From Clostridioides difficile CD160 (lineage in GTDB: Bacteria; Bacillota; Clostridia; Peptostreptococcales; Peptostreptococcaceae): a stretch of 64,000 nucleotides of DNA. The notes under the pieces are model-generated. The model made no database searches. It was not told the origin of the DNA and was given only the letters and a program-made list of their open reading frames with translations. This document shows positions 52,126-62,600 of the stretch, one piece after another. Position numbers and translations under genes: made by a program. Numbering within the stretch: the first letter of the stretch is position 1; every line of letters begins with the position of its first letter. The stretch spans positions 1 to 64,000 of the forward strand of contig NZ_AVHW01000053.1 in the NCBI RefSeq assembly GCF_000449425.2, read 5' to 3'.

Positions 52126-52572
52126 ATGTTAACATATTTAATTAAAAGACAAATGCATAAAAAAGATGATGGAATGAGTAAACCAATGATGTTTACAGGA
52201 GCAGTTCTTACAGGTGTGGGTGCATATGCTGTATATAAGATGGTAAAAAATCGTAAATCTAATTCTCAAATGGTTGATACAAATTATTATGGAAACAGTG
52301 ATTATGATGACTATAAGTATGACGAATTTGATTATGACTGTAACTGTAGAGATAATAAACAGGATTATGAGTATGAAGAACTAAAAAAAAAGGTAAAAGA
52401 ATTTAATTCAAGAAGAATAAACTGTGAAAATTGTCCACATGTTTCTCAGGAAGAAATGATGCAATATGTAAATAGTGTTAAAGATGTAAAGACTGATATT
52501 GATTTGCATGAAGATGATAAAAAAGATAATATTTACAAAGAAGAAGAATACAAAAAGTATGATGAAGAATAA
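52126..52572 (+). CDS. Hypothetical acidic protein with one membrane segment
   Basis: A 148-residue protein, I do not recognise the family. Residues 21-40 (MFTGAVLTGVGAYAVYKMV) form one hydrophobic helix, as in YtxH-like small anchors. The remainder is rich in Asp, Tyr, Glu and Lys, with CNC and CENC motifs (about 73-75 and 101-104) that could bind metal or form disulfides. AGAAAGGAG precedes ATG 52126. It stands alone, followed by a strong terminator. Low complexity and Tyr/Cys content would suit a spore-coat or surface role, but nothing proves it. Confidence 0.7.
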   Translation: MLTYLIKRQMHKKDDGMSKPMMFTGAVLTGVGAYAVYKMVKNRKSNSQMVDTNYYGNSDYDDYKYDEFDYDCNCRDNKQDYEYEELKKKVKEFNSRRINCENCPHVSQEEMMQYVNSVKDVKTDIDLHEDDKKDNIYKEEEYKKYDEE

Positions 52573-52631
52573 ATTATATTCTAAATTGTTAAACAAATAG
52601 TTATGTTAGATTATTTAACATAAGGTTTCTA

Positions 52632-52706
52632 AAATGTAAGTTGTAGCTTAACTTGAAGAACTAGGTATTATTCTTAAGTGAGTTAAGTAACAACTTACAT
52701 TTTTGT
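52632..52706 (+). terminator. Strong terminator after the acidic protein gene
   Basis: AAATGTAAGTTGTAGCTTAA pairs with a segment reading TTAAGTAACAACTTACATTT. The long stem is nearly perfect and followed by TTTG. The remaining gap up to 52839 holds the response-regulator promoter. Confidence 0.75.
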
Positions 52707-52839
52707 TTCTATAAGTTTTAACAACTCTTTGTGACTATTTTGTAATTATAGATATATTTTAGTATATAAGGTATTTGTGTATAATAAAAACTGTATAGGT
52801 AAATAATTTAAAATCAAAATGGAAAGAAAGGAAATAGCT

Positions 52840-53544
52840 ATGTTAAAGTTATTGATAGTTGAAGATGATAGTACCATATCTTTTGGAATAAAATATGCCT
52901 TAGAGCAAGAAGGATTTAGTGTAGATATAGCAAAGAATTTATCAAGTGGAAAAGAAATGATTTCTTCTAATGAATATAGCATGATACTTTTGGATGTGAC
53001 ATTACCAGATGGAACTGGTTATGAATTGTGTCAATATACAAGAGAATTCTCTCAAATTCCGATAATATTTTTGACTGCTTGTGATGAAGAAGTAAATATT
53101 GTAATGGGTCTTGATATGGGTGGAGATGATTATATAACAAAGCCTTTTAGAATTAGAGAATTAATATCTAGAATAAAAGCTGTTTTAAGAAGAAAAGGTA
53201 ATACTTTAGAAGAAGCTAAGAAAATGCTCAAATTTGGAGATTTAAGTATATATACATTAGAAGCTAGAGTATATAAAAATGAAAAAGAAATATTTCTGAC
53301 ATCAGTTGAATATAAACTTCTTCTAATTCTTATACAGAACAAAAATACAGTTTTAAGCAGAACTCAAATATTGGAAAAACTTTGGGATGTAACGTATGAT
53401 TTTGTAAATGATAATACTCTAACTGTTTATATAAAACGACTTAGAGAAAAAATAGGTGATGACTTATGTGAGCCAATCTACATAGAAACTGTAAGAGGCC
53501 TTGGTTATAAATGGATAGGAAGTGAAAATAATGTTTCTATATAA
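52840..53544 (+). CDS. OmpR family response regulator
   Basis: A 234-residue regulator. The receiver domain (1-115) has LLIVEDDSTISFG, phospho-acceptor Asp in MILLDVTLPDG, IIFLTACDE and the Lys in DDYITKPF. The OmpR winged helix (about 130-230) has LTSVEYKLLLILIQNKN and VYIKRLREKIGD, VRGLGYKW. ATG 52840 follows GAAAGGAAA. It overlaps its sensor kinase gene by 14 bp. With the ABC transporter genes that follow, it forms an antimicrobial-peptide-type detoxification locus like BceRS or VncRS systems. Confidence 0.93.
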   Translation: MLKLLIVEDDSTISFGIKYALEQEGFSVDIAKNLSSGKEMISSNEYSMILLDVTLPDGTGYELCQYTREFSQIPIIFLTACDEEVNIVMGLDMGGDDYITKPFRIRELISRIKAVLRRKGNTLEEAKKMLKFGDLSIYTLEARVYKNEKEIFLTSVEYKLLLILIQNKNTVLSRTQILEKLWDVTYDFVNDNTLTVYIKRLREKIGDDLCEPIYIETVRGLGYKWIGSENNVSI

Positions 53545-54781
53545 TCCAGAAGTGAAGAGGTTTTTAAGTAAGTATATTGTTTTGATGTTTGTTGCTATTA
53601 CTATATCTATTGGGCTTAGCATAATCAATATGGATATAACTAAAGGTATGATTGTAAAAAATAATCAAGCGATAATAGGAACACTGTCTAGCAAATATCC
53701 AAATTTAGAAAGAGAGATAGTGGATATAATAACTCAAGGAAAGTCTATAAGAAATATAGACTATGGAGAGAAAATATTAAGTAAGTATAATTACGATAAA
53801 TCTATTAAAATAAACGCTGAGCCTATAATTTCTAAATTAGTTTTAGAGACTATAAAAACAAATATAATCTTGGTATGCATAATATTTATTCTAATATTTA
53901 TATTGATTGCTAGTTATTTTAAGGTAATGTACAATGATTTATCAGATATGACTAAGTATGTTTACTATAGTTCAGAAGGAAAAGCATTTGATATGAAAAA
54001 TAAAAATCAAGAAGGTCAGGTAGGTCTTTTAAAAACTGAACTATTAAAGATGACGACAATTCTTAATGAAAAGGTTGAACTTTTGAAATCAGAAAAAATA
54101 TTCTTAAATAATACAATTTCTGACATATCACACCAATTAAAAACTCCTATGACTTCTTTAATAATGTTGAATGACTTGTTATATAATGATGTACCATACG
54201 AAGTAAAAATAGATTTCTTGGATAAGATAAAGAATCAGTTAAATAGGATGGATTGGCTAATTAAAAGCATGCTTAAACTATCAAAAGTAGAAGCAAAAGT
54301 GATAAAGTTTAAAAAAGATAAGATAAAATTTAGTGAACTTATACATAGAGCAATGCAACCAATGAAAATACCTATGGAAACTAAAAATCAAAAATTAACT
54401 ATAGAAGGAAACGATAATGTATCCTATATTGGCGATATTGATTGGTCTGTGGAAGCATTAGTGAATATAATTAAAAATTGTATAGAACATACTCCTGAAT
54501 TTGGAAATATAAGTATGACATATAAAGAAAATCCATTATTTTCTGAACTAATAATAAAAGATGATGGCGAGGGAATAGATAAAAAAGATATACCACATAT
54601 ATTTAAACGATTTTATAGAGGAAGAAGTAGTTCAAAAGAGGATAGTGTAGGTATAGGTCTTGCAATGTCAAAATCAATAATAGAAAGTCAAAATGGAGAT
54701 ATCTATGTAAATAGTGAAAAGGGCAAAGGGACAGAATTCCATATAATATTTCATAAAATGTATGCTGATAATAGTGACTAA
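53531..54781 (+). CDS. Sensor histidine kinase
   Basis: A 416-residue membrane kinase with two transmembrane helices (about 16-36 and 107-130) around an extracytoplasmic domain of about 70 residues. Then come the HisKA domain with phospho-accepting His in ISDISHQLKTPMTSL, and a catalytic ATPase domain: VNIIKNCIEHTP (N box), DDGEGIDKKDIPHIFKRFYRG, SVGIGLAMSKSII. The ATG at 53531 is preceded by AGGAAGTG. Its external loop is longer than in BceS-type kinases, which have almost none, so it may sense its ligand directly. Confidence 0.92.
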   Translation: MFLYNPEVKRFLSKYIVLMFVAITISIGLSIINMDITKGMIVKNNQAIIGTLSSKYPNLEREIVDIITQGKSIRNIDYGEKILSKYNYDKSIKINAEPIISKLVLETIKTNIILVCIIFILIFILIASYFKVMYNDLSDMTKYVYYSSEGKAFDMKNKNQEGQVGLLKTELLKMTTILNEKVELLKSEKIFLNNTISDISHQLKTPMTSLIMLNDLLYNDVPYEVKIDFLDKIKNQLNRMDWLIKSMLKLSKVEAKVIKFKKDKIKFSELIHRAMQPMKIPMETKNQKLTIEGNDNVSYIGDIDWSVEALVNIIKNCIEHTPEFGNISMTYKENPLFSELIIKDDGEGIDKKDIPHIFKRFYRGRSSSKEDSVGIGLAMSKSIIESQNGDIYVNSEKGKGTEFHIIFHKMYADNSD

Positions 54782-54860
54782 TCTGTAATATTTAATTCAC
54801 TTTGTAGTAATAGCTAAAGTCTAATATATGAAGTATAGAATATAAATATTGGAGGTAGCC

Positions 54861-55538
54861 ATGGAAATTTTAAGAGTAGAAAATCTAACTAAAAGTTATG
54901 GTAAAAATGAAACAAAAGTTGATGCTATAAAAAATGTAAGCCTATCAATTGAAAAAGGTGAGTTTATAGCAATAACAGGGCCAAGTGGAAGTGGTAAAAG
55001 TACATTATTACATTTGCTAGGAGGTGTTGATAGACCTACTAGTGGTAAAGTTTATATAAATGATGTGGATATCTATAATTTGAAAATCAAAGATTTAGCA
55101 ATATTTAGAAGAAGAAATATAGGTCTTATATATCAATTTTATAACTTAATTCCAGTCTTAACTGTAAAGGAAAACATATTGCTTCCAGCAGAACTTGATA
55201 ATCGAGATATCGACAAAGAATATTTAAATGATTTGATGAAAACACTAGGTCTAAATGATAGAGAAAAGCATCTTCCAAACCAGTTATCAGGGGGACAGCA
55301 ACAAAGAACTTCTATAGGACGTGCTTTGATTAATAGACCCTCTATAGTATTAGCAGATGAACCAACAGGTAATTTAGATAGTAAAAACTCGAAAGAAATA
55401 CTAGAATTATTAAAATTATCAGTAAAGAAATACAATCAGACACTAATAATGATAACTCATGATAAAAACATAGCGCTTCAGGCTGACAGAATTGTAGGTA
55501 TAGAAGATGGAATTATAAAAAGTGATGAGGTGATGTAA
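54861..55538 (+). CDS. ABC transporter ATP-binding protein
   Basis: A 225-residue MacB/LolD-type ATPase. Walker A GPSGSGKSTLLHLLGG, Q-loop YQFYNLIPVLTV, signature LSGGQQQRTSIGRAL, Walker B VLADEPTGNLDS and H-loop ITHDKN are all intact. ATG 54861 follows GGAGG. The permease gene starts immediately after its stop. Together with the two-component genes upstream it fits a peptide-antibiotic sensing and export module. Confidence 0.95.
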   Translation: MEILRVENLTKSYGKNETKVDAIKNVSLSIEKGEFIAITGPSGSGKSTLLHLLGGVDRPTSGKVYINDVDIYNLKIKDLAIFRRRNIGLIYQFYNLIPVLTVKENILLPAELDNRDIDKEYLNDLMKTLGLNDREKHLPNQLSGGQQQRTSIGRALINRPSIVLADEPTGNLDSKNSKEILELLKLSVKKYNQTLIMITHDKNIALQADRIVGIEDGIIKSDEVM

Positions 55539-58097
55539 ATGAACTTATATACATCACTAACTATTAGATACTTAAAACAAAATAAAAGAAGAACTATTGT
55601 AACTATAATTGGGATAATACTTTCAACAGCTTTAATCTGTGGTATAGGAAATATATTTGAAAGTTTAATGGATTATCAAGTAAGAGAAACTATAAAGAAT
55701 GATGGAAGTTTTCATGTTACATTCAATGATGTAAATAAAAAAGATATGGAATATGTAACAAAATCAGCTGAAATAGAAAAACATGCATTTACTAAGCAAA
55801 TTGGATATTCTAAATTAGAAAATAGTGAAAATGCTATATTAAGTATAAAACAGTATGATAAAAATGCAATGGATGGATATAAAATTTCTATAGAAGAAGG
55901 TAGATTGCCATCTAAGGTTGGAGAAATTGTTCTAAGTGAAAATGTTATTAATCTTATGGATGATAAATTAAAAATAGGAGATGAGATAACCTTAAAAGTA
56001 GGAGACATGTTTGACTCAAATAAGAAAAAGATTGATAACATGGTATTTCATGAGGGTGATTATATAGCGAACGAAAAGGAAAGAACTTTTAAACTTGTTG
56101 GTATAATTAAAAAACCTGGATTTGAGCTTTATGATGAAATTACAACTGCTATAACTTACTTTAATCCTGCAGTTAATTACAATGGCACAATGAACATCTC
56201 AGTAACAGTAAAAAATCCTAAAGATGTATATAAAATAAGTAAAAAAATAAGCAAAACCATATATCCAAATAAAGATGAAGAATCAGTTTCTGATATGGTA
56301 AAATACAATGAACATTTATTAAGATTACAAGGTGCTAGTAAGTATGCAAACATAAATAGCTCTATAAAGTCTATAATTGCAGTAGTGACTATTTTAGTAG
56401 TTATATGTACTATTGCTACAGTATATAACTCTTTTAGCATTTCTATAATTGAACGAAAAAAACAGTTTGGAATATTAAATTCTATAGGTACTACATCTAG
56501 CCAAATTAAAAAATTGGTCTTTATAGAAGGTATTATAATTAGTTTAATTGGAATACCAATAGGGCTAATATCTGGAACAATAGCTATAGACTTATTATTT
56601 AAAACTATAAATAGGTATTTTACAGAATCGATTGTTACACAGATGAGTTTACAAATAGTGTATAACCCAATAATAATTATTGTTAGTATAATAATAGTTT
56701 TATTTACAATATTTATATCAATTCTATTACCTGCAATAGCAGCTTCTAATATTTCTCCACTTGATATAATTAAAAACAGTGGAGACTATAAAGTACGAAA
56801 AGTCAAAGACTCAAAGCTTATTAAACTGATTTTTAAGACTGAAGGAGTACTTGCATATAAAAATATGAGAAGAAATAGAAAAAAATTCATAGTAACTCTT
56901 TTTTCTTTAATGATAAGTATAATAATATTTGTATCTTTTAGTGGATTTACGTTACTTTTGCTAAAAGGTGAAGAAATTAGAAATTCTCAAAAAAACTATG
57001 ATTTATATTTAACTGCAAAGGGTACAGCTAGACCTATTGATGATGTTATAAGTACATTACAGGAGATTCCTGGAATAAAAAACTTTGAATTAGCAACAGG
57101 TCAGTCTATGTCTATAAGAGTAAGTGAAAATAAAATAAATAAATCCAATGAAGATTTAATTAAGGATTATTGTGAACAGTATAAGAATGGAGATAGTTAT
57201 GAATACGACTTTATAAATAATGAATTAAGGTTTCCAGGAGAATTTTCAATAAAAAATAAAACAAATAATTTAATAAAAGGTTCTTTTGATAAGGAAAAAG
57301 CAATTAAAGAAAATGGTGTGATTCTAGTTAGAAAAAGTTACTTTGAATCTAGAGGTAAGAAAGGTATCGTGGAGTTAACTAATTACAAAGTTGGAGATAC
57401 AGTAAATTGTGAATATCTTGATGACAATGGTTCAAGTAAAAAAATGAAGATTAAAATTCTTGCTATAACTGATGAAGAACGTCTAGGAATGGGTTATCAA
57501 AATATGGGCTTGCAATTTATAACTTATGATGAAGTTGCTAAAAATTTAGGTTTAAAATTAAATAGAAGTCTTATATTTATAGATTCAGAAGGAGATGCTC
57601 AGACTAAGAAGAGAGTAGAATCTTTAGCTGATAAAAATAATTTTAACTTCCATGATGAAAGTGCAGGAGAAGAAGAAAAACAAAATCTAAAAGTTGTCAA
57701 AATATTTGTATATGGCTTTATAGCAGTTATATCTCTAGTAAGTGTTACAAATATACTAAATACAGTAAGTACAAGTATAAATCTAAGAAAAAGAGAACTT
57801 GCGATAATACAATCTATAGGGGTTACTCCTAAAGGATTTAGGAAAATGATATATTTAGAAAGTTTTATATATGGTATATTGTCTTTATTATTTGGAATAC
57901 CAATTGGTATTGGTATGACTCTAGTTATGAATAAACTTATTTCAGGTGTGCTTGAGTTTTCTCCTGTTATACCATGGGCAGCAATAGCTATATGTATAGT
58001 AAGTATTTTTATAATAACTTTTATAGCAGCTTATATACCAATGAGTAAATTGAACAAAGAAAATATAATAGATAATATAAGAAGAGAAAGTATCTAA
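55539..58097 (+). CDS. FtsX-type ABC transporter permease
   Basis: An 852-residue permease with two FtsX/MacB permease units. One transmembrane helix near the N-terminus (about 18-40), an extracytoplasmic MacB-core-like domain (about 50-270), three helices around 280-410, a second N-terminal-type helix near 450, a second external domain (about 480-720) and three more helices to 845. This duplicated layout matches lantibiotic and peptide efflux or mechanotransmission permeases, not BceB (ten helices with one large loop). GAGGTGATGTAA upstream serves as ribosome binding site for ATG 55539. It is the last gene of the operon. Confidence 0.9.
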   Translation: MNLYTSLTIRYLKQNKRRTIVTIIGIILSTALICGIGNIFESLMDYQVRETIKNDGSFHVTFNDVNKKDMEYVTKSAEIEKHAFTKQIGYSKLENSENAILSIKQYDKNAMDGYKISIEEGRLPSKVGEIVLSENVINLMDDKLKIGDEITLKVGDMFDSNKKKIDNMVFHEGDYIANEKERTFKLVGIIKKPGFELYDEITTAITYFNPAVNYNGTMNISVTVKNPKDVYKISKKISKTIYPNKDEESVSDMVKYNEHLLRLQGASKYANINSSIKSIIAVVTILVVICTIATVYNSFSISIIERKKQFGILNSIGTTSSQIKKLVFIEGIIISLIGIPIGLISGTIAIDLLFKTINRYFTESIVTQMSLQIVYNPIIIIVSIIIVLFTIFISILLPAIAASNISPLDIIKNSGDYKVRKVKDSKLIKLIFKTEGVLAYKNMRRNRKKFIVTLFSLMISIIIFVSFSGFTLLLLKGEEIRNSQKNYDLYLTAKGTARPIDDVISTLQEIPGIKNFELATGQSMSIRVSENKINKSNEDLIKDYCEQYKNGDSYEYDFINNELRFPGEFSIKNKTNNLIKGSFDKEKAIKENGVILVRKSYFESRGKKGIVELTNYKVGDTVNCEYLDDNGSSKKMKIKILAITDEERLGMGYQNMGLQFITYDEVAKNLGLKLNRSLIFIDSEGDAQTKKRVESLADKNNFNFHDESAGEEEKQNLKVVKIFVYGFIAVISLVSVTNILNTVSTSINLRKRELAIIQSIGVTPKGFRKMIYLESFIYGILSLLFGIPIGIGMTLVMNKLISGVLEFSPVIPWAAIAICIVSIFIITFIAAYIPMSKLNKENIIDNIRRESI

Positions 58098-58133
58098 ATA
58101 TAAAAGTAATTTTTATTTATATAAAATATTATT

Positions 58134-58189
58134 AAAATCGTTTAATTGGTATAAACTATTATTATACTAAATAAACGATTTTTTATTTA
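58134..58189 (+). terminator. Terminator of the two-component / ABC operon
   Basis: AAAATCGTTTA (58134-58144) pairs with TAAACGATTTT (58172-58182) and more T follow. The loop is 27 nt, with its own AT pairing. Confidence 0.7.
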
Positions 58190-58330
58190 TATAAGAAATC
58201 TAATAAATAAATTACTAGAGGTATTTAACTATTTAGAAAGAATTGGTATTATATAAAGTAAGGGTTTAGATAAAGTATTTATAAATAAGTATAAATATTT
58301 GATTTTATTGGAAAACAAAAGAAAAAGAAG

Positions 58331-59605
58331 GTGATTACTATTTCTCATATAACTGCGAAGAACATGTATAAAAGTTTAGAGGAAAGAATAAACAAGTTTC
58401 CACAAGGTGCTCCACCATCAGATACATTATACAAAATACTAAATGTATTATATACAGAACAAGAAGCCAAATTAGTAGCTCAGCTTCCAATAAAGCCTTT
58501 TAGAGTAAAAACAGCAGCTAAAATCTGGAGTGTAAGTGAAAGTGAAGCATATAGAGTATTAGATAAACTTGCAAGTAAGGCTCTGATACTAGATATAGAA
58601 GATAATAAAGGAAAAAAATATATAATGCCTCCTCCAATGGCTGGCTTTTTTGAGTTTGCTATGATGAGAACAAGACATGATATAGACCAAAAACTTTTAG
58701 CAGAACTTTACTATCAATATATGAATGTAGAAGAAGATTTTATAAAAGATTTATTTTATTCAACGGAAACAAAGCTTGGAAGAGTGTATGTTCAAGAGGA
58801 AGTTTTAACTAATGATAATGAAGTTAGTATTTTAGATTATGAAAGAGCCACTCATATAATTGATACATCGACTCATATAGGTGTAAGTATGTGCTACTGT
58901 AGACATAGAATGCAACATGTTGGCAAGGCTTGTGATGCTCCTATGGATATATGTATGACATTTGACAACGTAGCAAATTCTTTAATAAATAACAAATTTG
59001 CAAGACGTATAGATAAAATAGAATGTAAAGAACTACTTCATCAAGCGTATGAGCATAACTTAGTTCAATGTGGAGAAAATGTTAGAAAAGGAGTTACTTT
59101 CATATGTAATTGTTGTGGCTGTTGTTGCGAGGCATTAGTAGCAGCTAAAAGATTTGGAAATCTTCATCCAGTACAGACTACTAGTTTTATACCAAATATA
59201 AACCATGAAAGTTGTGTAAAATGTGGTAAATGTATATCTGCATGTCCAATAGATGCAATAAGCAAGGTCAAGGAAAATGATAAAGAATATATAAAAATTG
59301 ATGAGGATAGATGCCTAGGTTGTGGAGTTTGCGTTAGAAATTGTCATAAAAATAGTATTATGCTATTAAAGAGAGATGAAAAGATAATAACTCCAGCAAA
59401 CTCAGTACATAGAGCAGTTCTAATGGCAATTGAAAAAGGACAATTACAAAATCTAATTTTTGATAACAATGCATTAGCAAGTCATAGAGCTATGGGAGCT
59501 ATACTATCAGCTATATTAAAACTTGAACCAGCTAAAAAAGTTTTAGCCAGCAAACAATTAAAGTCAGTATATTTGGATAAATTGTTAAGTATGAATGATA
59601 AATAG
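58331..59605 (+). CDS. [4Fe-4S] ferredoxin-type protein with helical N-terminal region
   Basis: A 424-residue iron-sulfur protein. The N-terminus (about 30-100) resembles a winged helix (VKTAAKIWSVSESEAYRVLDKL). The middle has unusual Cys groups (CYCRH, ACDAPMDIC, then ICNCCGCCCEAL). The C-terminus holds two ferredoxin motifs, CVKCGKCISACP and CLGCGVCVRNCH, for two [4Fe-4S] clusters. Start is uncertain: GTG 58331 overlaps the AGAAGGTG site, and the next well-spaced codon is an ATT at 58340. It is probably an electron carrier or oxidoreductase partner of unknown pathway. Confidence 0.8.
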   Translation: MITISHITAKNMYKSLEERINKFPQGAPPSDTLYKILNVLYTEQEAKLVAQLPIKPFRVKTAAKIWSVSESEAYRVLDKLASKALILDIEDNKGKKYIMPPPMAGFFEFAMMRTRHDIDQKLLAELYYQYMNVEEDFIKDLFYSTETKLGRVYVQEEVLTNDNEVSILDYERATHIIDTSTHIGVSMCYCRHRMQHVGKACDAPMDICMTFDNVANSLINNKFARRIDKIECKELLHQAYEHNLVQCGENVRKGVTFICNCCGCCCEALVAAKRFGNLHPVQTTSFIPNINHESCVKCGKCISACPIDAISKVKENDKEYIKIDEDRCLGCGVCVRNCHKNSIMLLKRDEKIITPANSVHRAVLMAIEKGQLQNLIFDNNALASHRAMGAILSAILKLEPAKKVLASKQLKSVYLDKLLSMNDK

Positions 59606-59613
59606 ATAAAATA

Positions 59614-59649
59614 GGGCTATATTTAAGTAATATTACTTAAATATAGCCC
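59614..59649. terminator. Perfect 36-bp palindrome, bidirectional terminator
   Basis: GGGCTATATTTAAGTAAT followed at once by its exact reverse complement. It lies between the convergent ferredoxin-type and cwp20 genes, 9 and 12 bp from their stops, with A- and T-rich flanks. Confidence 0.85.
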
Positions 59650-59660
59650 ATTTTAATATA

Positions 59661-62600
59661 TTAAGCTATTTCTTTTATTTGTTTAAATGAATTCTCATTT
59701 CCATTTCCACCAATTTGTGTTACAGATTTAAATCTCATAGTTTTAAATAGTTCTTTTTGATTATAATCTAATAAATTTCCTACTAATATTACAGGAGACT
59801 TAGTTTTTCCAGCTAAAACTCCAACAGATAATCCATCTATTAAATCATCTTGTTTATTGATTCCGTTTTTAGCAACGTATAGGTTGTCTATCTTAGAATC
59901 TTTATAAAATTCTTTTATTACCTTTGCATTAGTTTCATTTCTAGTGCTACCTGATATTCTTTGTGGATTTTGAAGTTTACTTTCTATATTTTTAGAAACT
60001 GTGTATTCTCCACCAATTACATAAGACTTCTCAATTTTTTTGTTTTTAAATAAGTTGTTTATTTCATCTATATTACTGTTTTCATTAGTAAGTATTATAG
60101 GCATATCATTTTGAGCTGATACAGCTCCAATGCTTACTGCATCGGCTAATCCTTTTTCACCATTAACTACTGAAATCTTTGAAATGTTACTAATATTATT
60201 CAATTCTTTGGCAATATTCATAGAAGTCTGATATCTATCATTTCCTGAAATTCTAGATACAGAAATATTATTTGATTTTATAGTATCTAGGGACTTTTCA
60301 TTCACAGAAGCTTCTCCACCAACTACATATACATTTTTAACTTTTAATCTCTTCAATTCAGCTAAAGTTTTTTCGTTTATTTGAGAGCTTCCAGTTAATA
60401 ATATAGGAGCATTTTTCTTATATGCAAGTGGTGTTGCAGCCAAAGCATCTGCAATTGCTGAGTCATTTATTAAAACTGCATTTTCAGCATTTTCCCAACC
60501 TGCTTGACTTATCTTAATAGAAGTTTCATATCTATCAGTTCCTGTCAATGTATTTGCATTTACCTCATCTTGATATGCAACTTCAAATCTAGCATTTGGA
60601 CTTCCTGAGAAAACAATTACGCCTCCTTTTGGCAATCTAACTCTATTATTCTTTGTAACTAAAGAATAGTTTACAGGAATTCCTTTAGCATCGTAAACAG
60701 CAAAAGATGAATTTTGAGGAAGATTAACTTCTATTTTTTTGTTTGCTATATCATCACCAATCTTATACCATTTTGCATAGCCATTAGATGCTAACTCGCA
60801 TGTGAAAGATTTTTCTGATGGCAAATTAGTTATAGAATCTTCACTAATATATGTCTGTGTGGCAAAAGTTAAATACTCTGTACCATTTTCTTTATGAAGC
60901 TTAATATCAGCTAAGTCACGCCCCATTACACCAGGTATTTCTATAAAGGCATTTGAGTTATTTTCATCTGCTATTTTAGTATTAGCTATATAACCAGGAG
61001 TTCCATCTGAAAGACTAAGAACTGATTTTACAGAACCAAACATATAGTGCTGAGAAGTATATTTTTCATCTACTATATAGTAACCTTTATCATTTCTTTT
61101 CTTCCATGCTTCTTTTACGCTATCTGATATATTATTACTACTATCTACCTTTTGAGCTACATAATATAAACTTGCTGTTTGACCTAATCCTGGAACATCA
61201 TCGTAAGAGCTCATATTTAAATATGTAAGGTTATTTTTTTCTTTTACAAATTTTAAACAACTATTACCTTTTTCAGAGACAAATCTATCTTGTCCTATAT
61301 ATACATACTTATCTTCAGGTCCATTTTCTAGATAAGGAGAAGATACTGTTAAAGTTCCATTATCATTAACATCAACTTTTATCATATTTGAAGACGCATA
61401 AAGACCACTATTTTCTTTTAAATAACTTGGCATTTTAACTTGTTGTGGTTTGCTGAATGTTTTATCAGGTTTTATTTCCTTAATCTTACCTTTTTCTTTT
61501 AATGCAGACAGTAACATTTCTTGTCCAATTATTTCATTAAGTTGACTACTTCCACCAGAAGAAACAACTGCAACTGCCATGTTTTCATCTGGAAGCACTA
61601 TAATATTGCTGTGGAATAGTAAAGAGTCTCCACCTTTTGTAAGAGCCTTTAGGTTATATTGATTAAATGGATAAGTGTTTACGCAATCCCATCCTAAACC
61701 ATATCCAAGTATAGAATCTTCTCCCTCAGGCCATAGACCATTTAAATATTCTTTATTTTCCATAGCTTTTATTGAAGAAGGAGAAAGAATACCATTTGAT
61801 TTTTTCATAAATGTTTGTGCAAATGTACATAGATTTTCTGCACTTGAATATAAACCACCAGCACCTATAGTATTAAAATTATCTTGTGGTACAGCATCTT
61901 CAAAATAAGGTACATAGGCTTTTGCAAGTCTTGAACTATCAAAACTATCTTCTGGAGTTTTTGTATTTTGTAAATTAAGTGGACTGCTTATGTATTTGTC
62001 AATAAAATTAGTAAATGGCATACCAGATACTTTTTCTACTAAAATTTCAGCTAAAGTAAATCCATCATTACAATAAACAGAAAAAGCTCCTGGTTTAGCT
62101 TTTAATCTTTGTTTTTTTAATTCTTCTAGAAAACTATCGTGACCATAAGAATCATTGTCTCCTAATAAAAGAGCATTTTTTAAAGTACTTCCCATTAATC
62201 CTGATGAGTGATTTAATAACATTCTTGGAGTGATTTCTTTATATCTCTCATCAGCCATTTTAAATTCAGGTATATAATTTACAATAGGAGTATCTAATTT
62301 TACTTTTCCCTCTTCTACTAACTTCATAACAGCAGTAGTAGTAAACATCTTACTGATAGATGCAATATTATACATGTTATCCTTAGTTAAATTTTTATTA
62401 TCCTGTCTACTGTAGACTCCACCATTACCAGAAATCTCAATTTTACCATTATCAATCAAAGCATATTGAGCATTTTCAATTCCATACTTAGATAATAAAG
62501 TTTTAATTTTCTCTTTAGCAAGAGCTTTAGTTTTTGGATAAGATTCCGAGTTTTTGCTATAATCATTTAGCTTTATGTCAGAACTTTGATATTTCTCTGA

